64,000 nt of DNA from Siphonodentalium dalli (GCA_032622095.1 CP136062.1:156050875-156114874); one strand, 5' to 3'. Positions 1-11,639 are shown, counted from the first letter of the stretch. Program-made: numbers and translations. Notes: generated by a model not told the origin, from the letters alone.

Positions 1-560
1 ACCTATAAAATAATATTTTGGGGTCAGTGTTATCTCAGACACCGAAAAAATAATTATTTGGGCACCTGGAAGGGATTTTTGGCTGAGGGGGAGGTGAATA
101 TTTGTGTTTAATAGTCAAATGGATAATTTTAACTTGAATTGGGCCCAGTAACCCATTTAATGTTTGGGCACATTGAAGGGATTTTGGGCTCAGGTGAGGT
201 GAATATTTGTGTTTAAAGTCGAGTGGGTATTTTTTAACTTGAATTGGGCCCAGTACCCATTAATTTGTTAATGGATAGATCTGCATCTGCCTAAAATATT
301 TACTGAAGTTTGAGCTCCTGGTTGGGATTGAAGGGCACGGAGCTGGCCCAACACCTGCAGCACCCATGATAAATCCAATGGACCATGCAACAGCTGTGCT
401 TATGAAATAATATTTTGGGGTCAGTCTCAGACTATACTCATTCTGAAATTGATTCCACATTTGACTTTAGAATATAGGCAGGCACTGAACAAAACAATTT
501 GGCCACATGAAAGGGATTTTGGTCTCAGTGGGGAGGTGAATATTTGTTTGTTCATGGTCT
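1..560 (+). repeat. Imperfect tandem repeat, about 110 bp, three copies
   Basis: A unit beginning near 'gggcac..gaagggatttt' and running into 'gaggtgaatatttgtgttta' and 'aacttgaattgggcccagta' occurs at about 58-166 and 170-258. A third, partial copy lies at about 490-548. The phrase 'ataatattttggggtcagt' also occurs near 8 and 405. Copies are diverged by small indels. No coding signal is seen. Confidence 0.6.
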
Positions 561-579
561 AATTGGTATTATTAAATTG

Positions 580-1480
580 CATTTGATGAGCGAAATTAGC
601 TCATATCAATATAGGCTCTTTGTGGAGATAAACGTCCAATATGGGACCATGATTTCCATACAAATAAGCACACAACGGTCTTATTTTAATGAGCGAAATA
701 AGTCCCTATTGGTATTATTTAATCACAATATACGCTCTATATGGACTTAAAATTCAGTTTTTAAAACAGTCGAATATGGGACTATCTCCGGACGCAAAAA
801 GCCCATATTGGTATTATTAAATCTACCGTTTTTGATCGTGACATATCCTCACAAAAATAGGTTCATAGTGGAAATAAATATCAACATATGATTCAATAGA
901 CTTATTTGATTCAGAAATAAGCCCACAGTGAGCTTATAGCCATTACGCCATTGAATCGCGAGGGTCGCATATATAAAAAATAAAGAGTGTGCATCTGATA
1001 TTGGTCATGTCGATGAAAAAAGATAGATTAATAATAATAATATGGGTTTATTTCGTACGAAAATAGTCCCATATTGGACTGTTTTAAAAAGCCGCGTTTT
1101 AGGTCCATATATAAAGCTTATATTAAATAACGCCAATATGAGCTTATTTCGCACATTAAAATAAAACCGTCATGTGCTTATTTTCACGAGGATGAAATGT
1201 ACATGGAAAGTCTTGTGTTGGTTTATTCGTGTTATTTTTCAGCCTGTTCTTGAGAAAATAAGCCCATAATCTGATTCTGAAATAAGCACATATTAAGCTT
1301 AAACCCTTATTCCGTTGATTGGCGCGAGCCACAATGAGAACACCGTACAAAGAGCGTAGCTTTGGTAAGTCGTGTTGATGGAAAAAGGTTAGATTAAATA
1401 ATGCCAATATGGGCTCATTTCGTATGTAAATAGTCCCATATTGTACTGTTTTAAACAGCCTGTTCCCAAAAAAAAAACGG
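580..1480. repeat. Dispersed repeat family rich in 'ccaatatgggcttatttcg'
   Basis: Variants of 'aatatgggcttatttcg' and its partner 'agtcccatattggactgtt' recur at about 640-800, 1010-1240 and 1370-1465. The order is constant: 'tcgatgaaaaa', then 'ccaatatgggctta', then 'gtcccatattggactgttttaaa', then 'gcttattttcacgag'. The same order reappears at 20400-20580 inside intron 1 of the RGK gene, so this is an interspersed family and not just a local tandem. The superfamily is unknown. Confidence 0.55.
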
Positions 1481-1861
1481 GCACATTATCTGCTTATAAT
1501 AAAAAATTATTTAGGTAGATAATCTGCTTAGAATCGCCTCATTTTGAGTCGATAATGTGCTAAAAATGAGAGCATAGTCACATTATCGACTGACAATGAG
1601 TCGATTGTAAACAGATTGTGTGCGGAAAATGACACAAATAAGCCAACTTGTAGTGTAAGCTCTTTAACATGTGCTTTCAATGTGGCCCGCGCCATAGAAC
1701 CAGATAACGATATGATCTATTATCTGCTTATTTCACAATTAAATAATCATATTATGTACTTATTTCACATTATGGGCCGATTATGTGCGTATTTGCGCGA
1801 GGATATGTTGTGACACGAGCTCCATGAATTCCGTTCCCAGTTCCCAGTTCCCTATTCTCCT

Positions 1862-2770
1862 AAAATTGCACTTTTCGTTTACTAAATCGGCTGCGTAGCC
1901 AGAGTCATGGTGGCCACCCGGGAATCCTCGTATTTTCGCGCGGTGCCACCCAGCGGGCATCTATAGGAAAGGGACGCGACCATGCAGCCTCTTCCAAATT
2001 TTTGAAAATCGGGCTGAAGTCGTGCATGGGGTGTCAAAATAGCACTTTTCGTTACTAAATCGGCTGCGTAGCCAGAGTCATGGTGGCCACCCGGGAATCC
2101 TTGTATTTTCGTGCGGTGCCACACAGCGGGGATCTATATGAAAGGGACGCGACCATGCAGCCCCTTCCAAATTTTCGAAAATTGGGCTGAAGTCGTGCAT
2201 GGGGTGTCAAAATAGCACTTTTCGTTACTAAATCGGCTGCGTAGCCAGAGTCATGGTGACCACCCGGGAATCCTTGTATTTTCGTGCGGTGCCACCCAGC
2301 AGGGATCTATAGGAAAGGGACGCGACCATGCAGCCCCTTCCAAATTTTCGAAAATTGATCTGAAGGCGTGCATGGGGTGTCAAAATAGCACTTTTCGTTA
2401 CTAAATCGGCTGCGTAGCCAGAACCATGGCGGCCACCCGGTAATCCTTGCATTTTCGTGCGGTGCCACCCAGCGGGCATCTATTGGACAGGGACGCGGCC
2501 ATCTAGCCCCTTCCATTTTTCGAAAATTGGGCTGAAGTCGTGCATGTATCTAAACATAGCACGTTTTGTTACTAAATCGGCTGCGTAGCCAGAACCATGG
2601 CGGTACCCGGGAATTCTTTCATTTTCGTGCGGTGCCACCCAGCGGGCATCTTTATGACAGTGACGCGGCCATATAGCCTCTTCCAATTTTTAGAAAATTG
2701 GGCTGAAGTCGTGCATGGAGTTAATTTTTTTTACTTTTTGTTACTAAATCAGCTGCGTCTCCAAAATAGA
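1862..2770 (+). repeat. 173-bp tandem array, about 5 copies
   Basis: The landmark 'aaatcggctgcgtagcc' occurs at 1884, 2057, 2230, 2403 and 2574, giving a period of 173, 173, 173 and 171 bp. A final partial copy is near 2747. Each monomer also carries 'gtgcggtgccacccagcggg' and 'gggctgaagtcgtgcatg'. The apparent minus-strand reading frames here are repeats of the monomer, not proteins. The array is GC-richer than its surroundings. Confidence 0.85.
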
Positions 2771-2955
2771 GCCTCACATATATAAGAGAATACATGGCCT
2801 AATAATATTTACCTTGACCTTGTAATCCATTGCATTCGTTTATACATGTGATGCTCGCAATGTGAGACTTGTTTATTTTCAAGAATTCACTGGTACATGA
2901 TCTTTAATGGCTGTAATGCTGCACCAGCGCAGCTCCCATCATGAAAGGGTTAAAC
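2760..2955 (+). repeat. Dispersed repeat, copy 1 (other copy near 34.73-34.90 kb)
   Basis: The order 'agagaatacatggcc', 'taataatatttacc', a 'gcattc..tata' segment and finally 'cccatcatgaaagggttaa' is matched by a shuffled but clearly related stretch at about 34730-34900. That copy has 'acattggcctaacaatattta' and 'ccgtcatgaaaggttaa'. It is too degenerate to classify. Confidence 0.4.
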
Positions 2956-4738
2956 ATTGCAAGGCCAAAGCATTTGAAAAATATTCTGAAAATAATATTT
3001 AGACTAAAATATTTTTAACCTTCTACGCGATTACTAGTAGCAATGTTTGTTGACAAATCACTGTAACAGTTTTGTTTACATAGCGAATTAGCGATGGTTC
3101 CAACAGGAGAAATTTCATTATTGGAAAACTTTCAATAATTAATATAGGAACCAGTAATCATGTTTTTCTTAGTGGTGATGTTTTTACGAACTGTTGTATG
3201 TTATACAGTATGTTTGGCATATTTACTACTCACTGTGAGTGCCTTGGGTCCTATTAAAATGATTTGAAACACTCAATGAAATATCTGTGCACCAGTAGAT
3301 TATATTGTAAGGATTTTAGTATGATGAGAGTCAGAATCATGATTCTTAGTTTGAGTCTGGTAAAAAGCAGCTGATTTGAGGTAGAAATGCTATAGTTTGA
3401 TTCTTGCAAAATTTAAAGGCCTGTTTTACATTCGCTTCTATCCATCAAAGGTGCTCCAAACACTTCATACCGCTATAATTGTAGTAGTATGTACATGTAC
3501 CTTTTTTACAAACTTTTATGTTATTTTGCATGACCGCACTTCAAAGAACTCTAAAGCCGCTCATGCACTTAATGCATCAATTTAAAATTCTGCAACTTAA
3601 TGCATCAATTTAGAATTCTGCACTTTTATCCGCATTTTTATCACAAAAAGTCTGGAAATACTAGTGAGTACTAGTGCTATACTATTAAACATGTAGACTA
3701 TATACTGTGAAAAGACTTGATAAAGTCTTAATAAATTTAACAGTTGTTTCCAGTAGAAGATAGACAAAAGCTCTTTAAGTTCCATATTTGCAGTGTTTTA
3801 CACTGAGCATTAAAAGCATCTCCTTTTATTCTCAGCAGAATATATGCAAACAACATGGTATAAATTATAATGAAAATGAATTTATGACTCCAGCCAATAA
3901 TTCATTATCATTATATATACCATGTTTGCATTGTTCATAGAGCACACAGGTGTTGCACTTATCCATGGGCCAAATTCATTCATTTGTTGCATATATTCTG
4001 TTGAGTATACAAGGAGATGGTCTCATAAACGGCCGGATTTAGTGTACCATTTAATCCTTGTAATACATGCATGTACTAGTACCTGTTTAGACCAAGTTTT
4101 CCCTGTCCACAACTTGTGGTATCGGTTGGGTTGATGCTGTTTTGGACCGAGTCCCATCCCGATACTCTTCTATAATGGACTTTACGCCCATAATTGTGGG
4201 TTGAAGTTATCTTGATTGTAGCACTACCAGTATTTCGTCAGATTAGGTCAAAGTGACGCTTTTTTATAAGAACACAGAGGGCTGCCTTTCCCAAGCGTGA
4301 TGATTTCAAACCTGCATATACTTAAAGTAATTGACCATCTCTAACGTGGTGTTACCCAGGTAATGCTGTGGTATTACACTGCAGTAATTTCCAACACCAT
4401 GGTAAGGTTGTCACTTGAACACAAAACAGCACCACGATGGATGCGGTATGCAATTAAAATGCAGTGATTCTCCTTATATCTTTGGAACTTAAAGGAATGG
4501 ATGGCCTTCGTTATAGGTTATAATTTATAAATAACATTTACAAAAAGTTTCCCAAGAATATACTAATAGTATAGGATAATGTTCATATGAATGCGTTATT
4601 ATCCACAAAACACACTATGTGTGAGTCAATCGTTTGTTTATATACAGCAGTAAATAGTGAGCGATAAGCAAAACACTCAACACCGTTGCGATTGTTTAAT
4701 TGAGCGATTCATGGTGACCCATTCAACACTTCAAAATC
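2956..4738. other. Unassigned AT-rich stretch
   Basis: No gene is supported here. The only local structure noticed is a 28-bp direct duplication around 3571-3622 ('aatgcatcaattta' twice). Reading frames are short on both strands and lack recognisable motifs or splice-bounded exons. Confidence 0.4.
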
Positions 4739-5030
4739 TTGAGAGGTTATAGAAGAGTAGCCGGACAGGACTCGATCCAAAACAGTTTCAACTGCAGTAA
4801 TGCTCTAAGTAATCAACTCCTTAACCACAGCAGAATTATGGGTAACTTTTCAGGATTTAGTCGGAAATATGGCTTGTTGCCATTCATCGGAAAGCTCTCA
4901 GAGAGCATTCCGATGAATGGCAACAAGCCATATTTCCAACTAAATCCTGAAAAGTTACCCATAATTCTACTGTGTTTAAGGAGTCGATTATACTCTGGGC
5001 ATTACTGTATTCGATATCTCAAGCTGTTGC
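4739..5030. repeat. Long near-perfect inverted repeat (hairpin) made of two head-to-head tRNA-like SINE halves
   Basis: The left arm, about 4792-4899, and the right arm, about 4901-5009, are reverse complements with only scattered mismatches and a one-base loop at 4900. Weaker pairing continues outward to about 4778 and 5029. Read on the minus strand, the left arm leads into 'gtggttaaggagtt' followed about 50 bases later by 'ggatcgagtcc'. These resemble the A and B boxes of a Leu/Ser-type tRNA promoter; the B box differs from GGTTCGANTCC at one base. The plus-strand arm carries the matching A-box part, 'gtgtttaaggagtcg'. It could be a foldback MITE or an inverted SINE dimer. The tRNA likeness is inference. 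Confidence 0.65.
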
Positions 5031-5670
5031 ATACCGAAAAGACTTGGGCTAGTACCTGAACAGTAAACCTGCATGATTCATGAAACAGCTATTGAAACCA
5101 TGCTGTATATACTTAGAATTACACAATTTTGTTTATGGGTTTGTTGATATGACACGAGTGCTAGCGCACAATGACGGAATGCACAGCACACCCTAGAGTT
5201 CTATCTTTCCTCAATGGCACAAGTGCTGTATCAACAAATCCATTAATACATGTGTCTTTCTGTGTTTATTACACATCACCCGTCCTAGAATATGTGCATT
5301 TAAAAATACAGGGTTACGATGTTTATTAAGGCACATACAGTGCTTGTTTTGTCATGTGTGATGATTTTTTATCCTATCGTTTGAACTGGATACTCAAATA
5401 ACAGAAATTGTTATATATTATTTTTGCAACCGACAGATTTGAGGTAACTCTTTCTATAAATATATTGAAAATCATGTGTCGGGATGTAATTATTAGCAAT
5501 CAATATATTTTTTGTTGCGTATATAGGTTTATACAATTTTAAGAGGCAGAACAAGATACAGGTACTTTGTATAGTTTCATTTCGCGAATGTACACAGTAT
5601 CTTGTTTGGCCACTTGCCATTTTAGAAACCCATAACTGTAACGAGAAATTGTTGACTGTATATTTAAAGT
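5030..5670. other. Unassigned AT-rich stretch
   Basis: No gene, repeat unit or RNA structure could be supported. Open frames are below about 70 codons and look random. Confidence 0.35.
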
Positions 5671-6167
5671 TTAAAGGTACGGGGGAGGCCTTGGCGGTGG
5701 GTATGCTGTGAAAATATTTCCACGGTCAAAAACCGCCACAAACAGAAAGAATATTAAAATGCAGACAGACTTTGTCCGTATACAAATAAGAAATATCGCA
5801 TAAACAGTATGTTATTGTCATATGTTTGACCATTCTTATGTAAACAAAAGCATAAAAGGTACTTTCCTGGTGTTTGTTTATATTATGATGGTAAACATAA
5901 AGAGCGTTCATTGTTGCTGAATTTTGATATGGAACGAATAAAGAGCATTTATATCATTTGTGTGTGATTAGCCAGTAACACTGTGCTGCCTTCTGTAACA
6001 CAATCAGGCTCCTGCTTAGGTAAAATATAGTAGGTCTTTATGATAGCATGCTGTTTACGCGATGGTCATGTTTATATGAACAAAACTGTATGCGTTTTGT
6101 TTATCTGTTTACGGTGATTGAAACAAATATCAATATTTTCGACAACTAAGGCCCCCCGTGCCTTTAA
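5671..6167. mobile_element. TTAA-flanked non-autonomous DNA transposon (MITE), 489 bp
   Basis: TTAA at 5671-5674 and TTAA at 6164-6167 bracket a 489-bp element. It starts 'aggtacgggggaggcctt', and the reverse complement of its end reads 'aggcacggggggccttag', giving terminal inverted repeats of about 18 bp. A TTAA target duplication is known for the piggyBac and Kolobok superfamilies. There is no transposase frame, so it is non-autonomous. A related 5'-shortened copy ends at 34646. Superfamily assignment is inference. Confidence 0.65.
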
Positions 6168-6194
6168 GCCCCCTTATTGTCTCTATTATACATT

Positions 6195-6835
6195 TAACAA
6201 TGATATTTACAAAGAAGTTTTTATATTCAGAATAAATGTCAATTGTATATTTTAAAACACAATTGAAATTATATATTAATTTAAAATTAAATGTTTTTCT
6301 TAATTAAGAATTGTTTTCTAATATATCTTTCCTAATTGGGGAAAATATTCCTAGTTAAGAAAACTTGTTTTCCTTACTTAGATTTATTTTCCTGCTTGAG
6401 AAAATCTCATTCTAGAAAAAATTGGCATCACTTAAGAAAAAATATCTTGACGATATTTCTTACTATAGAAAATATAATTTCTTGTTCTAGATTAATTGAA
6501 TAGCTTTCTTAAATTTCTAGCTATTCTCCCAAGATAATCGCAGTATCTTAAACTTATCTTATTTCAAGAAAAATAAACTTATGTGAGAAAAACAATCTTT
6601 CCTACATTAAGAAAAAAAATCTATACTAAGATTTTTTTACTAGGATTTTCTTACTAAGATTAATGTGTTTTCTTAAAGAAATTTTCTCAGACAAGAAATT
6701 TTCCCACCCTTTAATTTCTTGACCTAGAAAATATGTTTTTTCTTATTTTTCTAGCTATTCTCCCAAGATAATATCTCATTTCAAGATTTTTTTTTTCCTG
6801 AATTGAGAAAATATTTTTGGCAGTGCTGTCTTCTA
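6195..6835. repeat. Self-complementary 'ttaagaaaa / tttctta' low-complexity repeat
   Basis: About 640 bp are built almost wholly from short words that are each other's reverse complements: 'ttaagaaaa', 'tttcttaa', 'tttctag', 'tagaaaat', 'cttatttcaag' and 'ctattctcccaagataat'. The last occurs at about 6521 and 6759. The stretch ends '..atatttttggcagtgctg'. The pattern resembles AT-rich palindromic elements of many aquatic animal genomes. No coding potential is seen. Confidence 0.55.
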
Positions 6836-7059
6836 TATATATTAATGCGACAATGAAGACCTCATCACTGTAGGCACTTTCCATTTCCGGGTATCTTAAT
6901 TGAACCTGGTGTTTAAAATCTTCAGAAAAATCATCCCGTTATTGATGGATTAAATCCGCACATTTACGGCTAATCTAAACTCTCGTCGGCCATGTGCGGC
7001 AAACCACTGGCCATCGGCGAGTGATTGGCAACTCCACCAGATAACTATTTCAAGTTAGA

Positions 7060-7165
7060 ATGTCCATGATGGAAATATCTGGATTTGAACCATCATCGCC
7101 AGCGCTGGAGGGCGAGTCGGCTTGGATTTGTACCCCTATCCGACTGAGCCATCGATACACCCGCG
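7060..7165 (-). repeat. tRNA-derived SINE head (A and B box), minus strand
   Basis: On the minus strand, 'tggctcagtcgg' (complement of 7140-7151) matches the tRNA A box. 'ggttcaaatcc' (complement of 7081-7091) matches the B box with one substitution. Spacing is about 50 bp, slightly long for a tRNA without an intron, and no clean cloverleaf is visible. A SINE head or tRNA pseudogene fits better than a functional tRNA. The body would run towards lower coordinates. Confidence 0.5.
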
Positions 7166-8800
7166 TGATTGCTGATATCGCTGAGCTATTTACAATATAT
7201 TAAGAACACAGTGCGTGTTGGTATTCTTATGCCAGTCAAAATAATGTCACTTGATATGTTGGAATGTGAGATCGACACGGCCAGCGCCATCGATGGGATG
7301 CTGCTGATATATATACGAGTACCATAACTGTTACATAGAGATGAGATGGTGCGCCCGCACTTGGCTCAACGAAGAAATGCGGCGACTTTCTGACCTTCGA
7401 GAAATCGCAGTGTAAGTCACCCTTGTAACATACATACACTATTTAATCTGAATCTGTATTATCAAACTTTCCAACTATTGGACATTCCCATCGTAACACA
7501 ACCAATGGTTGATAAGTCTCAACTGATTGCTGCATTTCAGTCAAAAATTTGGTCCTTCAGTCTAAACACACAATAATACTCTTTGTTATATCAAATTATC
7601 AGCACAAAATTCAAAATAGTTTCGTCGGAAATTTCCAATTAATGTTGTGTCAGGCATTAAATGTCAAACTGTTGTACTCTTGGAAATCCACACAGACACA
7701 CGTCCCTGGTGGTAAGTATTGCATTGATTGAAATATAGGTTTATAAAAATACTTGAGTATGTTCATATATAGTAACTAATTGGGCTATCCGGCGTTGTCC
7801 ATGCGAGTTAGAATGTATTTTTTATATGCTTTATTTGAGTACTAAATTTACATAATCATAGCCTACACACAATAATTTACTGCATAGGTGTATATATGTA
7901 TACATATGTATATATGATTGATGTATCAATGCCAAAGAATAACCATTGCCACTGCGGTCAAGACCCCCACCATGACAAAAGTAATTTTCAACACAACTTT
8001 ATTACATCAATGCAGTGTTTAAGATAATCGCTAGACTATGTTCGCCCGGGTTCTATCCCAAACATATTCGAAAATCTGCACCTCTCAATGTGCCATTCCG
8101 ATCGATACATTGCAATTTCGATAATAAATGAGAAACTGTTCAAGCTCATTGAATTAAGCACATTTGAAACAACGAATACCCATACTGAGTTATTGCCTCC
8201 ATAAATCTTACGATTGGTGAAGTTGGCGACAATGTTAGTGTCCATTCTGCCAGCCCCCGTCACCCTAGCTCCCAATTTTCTGATTTGAGAAGTACCACTT
8301 TCGGGACTATTATGCCACGTCATGAGAGTGCTCGCGTATAACGTAGAAGCATATACATGCATAATTAAGTACGACAATCGCCGATACCAAAATGTTCTAT
8401 CAACGCCCCTCCCAGATACACAATTCGTATCAAGGACAACCACTAATTCATCATTTGGGAATAAATTATTTGATAAAATACTAATTTAAAAAAAACCAAA
8501 AAATACTAAAACAAAATACAGAAAAAAAAGAAAAGAATAATAATATGCATAAGAAAGACTTTAACAGCAAAATCACTCAACATTATATTAGGACAAAACA
8601 AAACAATTGTGGTGCAAAATAAGGTAATGTCCGATAAAAATGACTGGACAATTTCTTAAATGAGACCATTAAATTGGGTGGATAATAATTGAATTAACTT
8701 ACTGGAAATTCCCAACTTATCCCAAGTCCGCTATGTTAGATATATTGTAGGCCCATGTACCTATCATCGCCACTCTCCAATGGATTAAAATTTTCCAACT
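7166..8800. other. Unassigned stretch with one weak SINE-like signal
   Basis: The plus strand at about 8010-8062 has 'gtttaagataatcgct' followed by 'ccgggttctatccc', a poor A/B-box pair. A 135-codon minus-strand frame (8036-8443) overlaps this motif and matches nothing I recognise. Near 7890-7920 there is a short 'tatatgtatacatatgtata' palindromic run. Otherwise nothing is supported. Confidence 0.35.
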
Positions 8801-8805
8801 AGTAC

Positions 8806-9040
8806 TTCATTCCGTCCAGCTGATGGAAACTCCCAAATTGACACCCCTATAATAAAGGTTCGATTGGTTTCCAAATGATGACCATTCTGTCCAGATGTTG
8901 GAAATCTCAACTGACACCCCTATAATAAAGGTTCGAATGGTTTCCAGCTGATGACCATTCTGTCCAGATGTTGAAAACTCCCCAACTGACACCCTTATAA
9001 TAAAGGTTCGAAAGGTTTTCAGCTGATGACAATTCAATCC
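8806..9040 (+). repeat. About 74-bp tandem repeat, three copies
   Basis: The phrase 'tgacacccctataataaagg' recurs at 8839 and 8912, with a one-base variant at 8987 (spacing 73 and 75 bp). Each is followed by 'ttcga.tggttt.ca..tgatgac' and 'attctgtccagatgttg'. It is a short minisatellite with no protein meaning. Confidence 0.8.
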
Positions 9041-9640
9041 AAACAGTTGACCGAAATTAGGATATCATTCCAATTTGGGTCCAAAAATAGAAGAATTAAA
9101 ACAATTTCAACCAATTTTAGTTTAAACATATTTATTTGTCTAATCTATATAACCCATGACATATAACACATATATTGTGGAATTGGAGGACAGGTGCTAA
9201 ATCACTTATGGGTACCCATCTCCCATATCACTGATAAATAAATAATTAGTAATAGCAAAGCAACTTGAATACAAAACAAGTTGAACATATCACCGGTCAC
9301 CCCCACCATTTTTGTCATGTTCCCCCAACTAACTTACCAGGCATGGATGCCATTTCCAACTGCTAAACGTTTTACCAAGGTTGCAGGTGAGACACCAAAT
9401 ACAAGTTTGTGAAACCCGAGTTCCAACTTTAAAACAACCCGTTTGTTTTAAACTTGATATCCAGTCTAAATATAACGGTGAATGCTCAGCAATTGACATG
9501 GATTTCACAATTTTATCCGTTAACGAACGGATATCAATAGTCTCAGAACAGGTGAGTGGCCACATGTGAGACTCATACATGGGGTGACTATATGTGTTTT
9601 GTTGTGGTGGAGGTTTTCATCTTCTAATTCCAATCTGCAT
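9041..9640. other. Unassigned stretch upstream of the LINE remnant
   Basis: Frames on both strands in 9329-9580 are mutually overlapping and featureless. No repeat or gene call can be supported. The recognisable LINE homology begins only after this, near 9650. Confidence 0.35.
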
Positions 9641-9649
9641 CCCACCAAA

Positions 9650-11065
9650 TTCCCAACTATAGAGAAAACGGACGACACGACGCTCGTACTTGATGGTTCT
9701 GAAAATAGTCTACGTGAATCGTACTTAACACTGGACGAATTTGCTCGGATATCGGGTCTGCGCTTAAATCCTGAAAAATATCAAGCAGGCATGGATAGGG
9801 ATAGGGTCACAAAATACGACAAGCTATTACGGAACTAAACCTGTCTACTGTAAGCATTTAAAAAAAATTTAGGGATACATTTCGACACTAATTTGATAAT
9901 CATGAATATAAAATACAATGATAGACTCGAAGATATAGAAAAGATCACAAACATTTGGAAACACAGACTCCTGACCCCTTTAGGTAGAATAACAGTTGTC
10001 AAATCCCTCATCTTACCAAAATTGACCCACTTATTTATAACTCTTCCACGTCCAGATACAGCTTTTTTGAAAGCCCTAAATACCTGTTTATACAATTTCA
10101 TTTGGAATTCCAAACGTGATAGAATAACAAGCAAACAACTATGTGCCGACCATATGCGCGGAGGTTTGAAGATGATTAATGTTGAACACTTTGATAGCGC
10201 CATGAAAATTAACTGGATACGACGCTTGATTTGCAAACAATCGAAATGGGCTTCATTGTGCAATACCACCCCTTTCTTAAACGACCCACTATCTCTCACT
10301 TACCATGCAAATTATATTGTAAAGCAAACAAACAAGTTCGCAAATCCATTCTAGAGAGATGATTTCGGCACATGGTGTAAACTTATGCGATCAAATAATT
10401 CAAATAATAATATTATAGCCTCAAATATCTGGAATAATCCGAATATAAAAATCGGAGGTTCGTCGATCAACTTTAAATCTTGGAGAGATGCGGGGATATA
10501 TTTAATAAATGATCTATTCCAACCAGATAGTAAATGCCATACCCCATATACATTATATTCAACTTTCAACTTCGTGTCGATTTCATAACAATCAGCAACA
10601 TCATACGTCAGATACTGTCATTGGCAAGTTCTCTTAATCAACCCTTAATTCGTGTACCCTGCACATGCCCACACAATAATCTTCCTCCGATACTCCGTGA
10701 CTTAAAAGGCGGACAATTATTTTACACAATTCTAGAAAGTGGGAACACTATGCCGAATGCATGTCAAAAATGGGAATCCGAAATAGGCGAATAGATAGAA
10801 AATTGGGAAGATTATTTGAGCATTCCCTTTAAAATTGGTACGAAATTACAGTGGCTCCAATTCAGAATCAATACACGAATTATTAGTACCAAAACATTTC
10901 TGAAGGTGGCTAACCTTCGAGTCGATGATTTTTGTAATCGCTGTCAAAACATACAAGAAACAAATACTAATATTTGCTGGGATTGTCCCCATGTCCAAAC
11001 TTTTATAAACGAAATTTCAACATGGACAAGAAACAACCAATTCCCCGTTGATCTACAAAAATGAA
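9650..11065 (+). pseudogene. Dead L1/Tx1-like LINE ORF2 fragment (reverse transcriptase palm to C-terminal tail)
   Basis: Several plus-strand frames follow one another as pieces of one LINE protein. The first, about 9659-9838, has the reverse transcriptase catalytic region 'TDDTTLVLDGSENSLRES', with the leading Tyr/Phe-Ala of the YADD box lost, then 'SGLRLNPEK'. After a frameshift, 9872-10354 reads 'LGIHFDTNLI', then 'GRITVVKSLILPKLTHL', then the 'LYNFIWNSKRDRI' and 'GGLKMINVEHF' blocks typical of L1/Tx1-type ORF2. The blocks 10385-10588, with 'NPNIKIGGSSINFKSW', and 10816-11064 continue the C-terminal part. The last block has the Cys-rich 'CNRCQNIQETNTNICWDC'. The frame is broken by stops and shifts, and the 5' half (endonuclease, fingers) is missing. 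It is an old 5'-truncated insertion. Confidence 0.85.
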
Positions 11066-11139
11066 TATCATTTTCGGTATAGTTCATGAACACAGAAATT
11101 AAAAAAGTTATATTTTCCTGCTGGTTTTGAAACAATATA

Positions 11140-11355
11140 TGTATAGAACACAATTCAAGCCCATGCAGTTGTCTCGCTTGTTCCTTTGTGATGTCAAAGT
11201 TAGATATGAATGCGAGAGATACAGCGCAAAATGTAATATGAATCGTGACTTCGATAACCAGTGGCTGACACTTCGATATACCTTAAACATTCTGTGAAAT
11301 TGTGGATATTGCTCAATAAACTAGAAACAAAACTGAACTAATGTGGGTATCTAAA
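11140..11355 (+). pseudogene. Short LINE reverse-transcriptase scrap, related to the 14.3-15.0 kb element
   Basis: At 11295-11352 the DNA 'gtgaaattgtggatattgct' followed by 'caataaactagaaacaaaac' aligns by eye to 14491-14550 of the L2/CR1-like remnant, where it encodes 'WMVANKLKL'. The piece has lost several codons and carries a stop. The limits are uncertain. Confidence 0.35.
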
Positions 11356-11639
11356 CGCAGCAACTGTGTTTAGACAAAACCATGAATAATACCAACATTA
11401 AACAAAATGCATACAAATAAAAACACAGAAACCAGAGCGAGAGTGTTCGATTGCGGTCGGAACTATTAAGAAACTGACCATTGTGCAAACACAGATAACA
11501 CATAATATCAAAACAGACAACAATACTGCTTTGAGAACAGCCAATATATAAAACCTGTATAAAATTAGACAGCAAAATTTAATTTAATTTAACAAGGCTC
11601 CGGCATATAACATTTGAAGTAGCTGGCAAATAAACCTCA

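Noticed and set aside
7060-7165. Functional tRNA gene
   Set aside because: A and B boxes are too far apart for a normal tRNA and no complete cloverleaf or paired acceptor stem is visible.
8036-8443. 135-codon minus-strand open frame
   Set aside because: No domain, motif or splice context; it overlaps a weak tRNA-like SINE signal and is isolated. Kept only as a remark.
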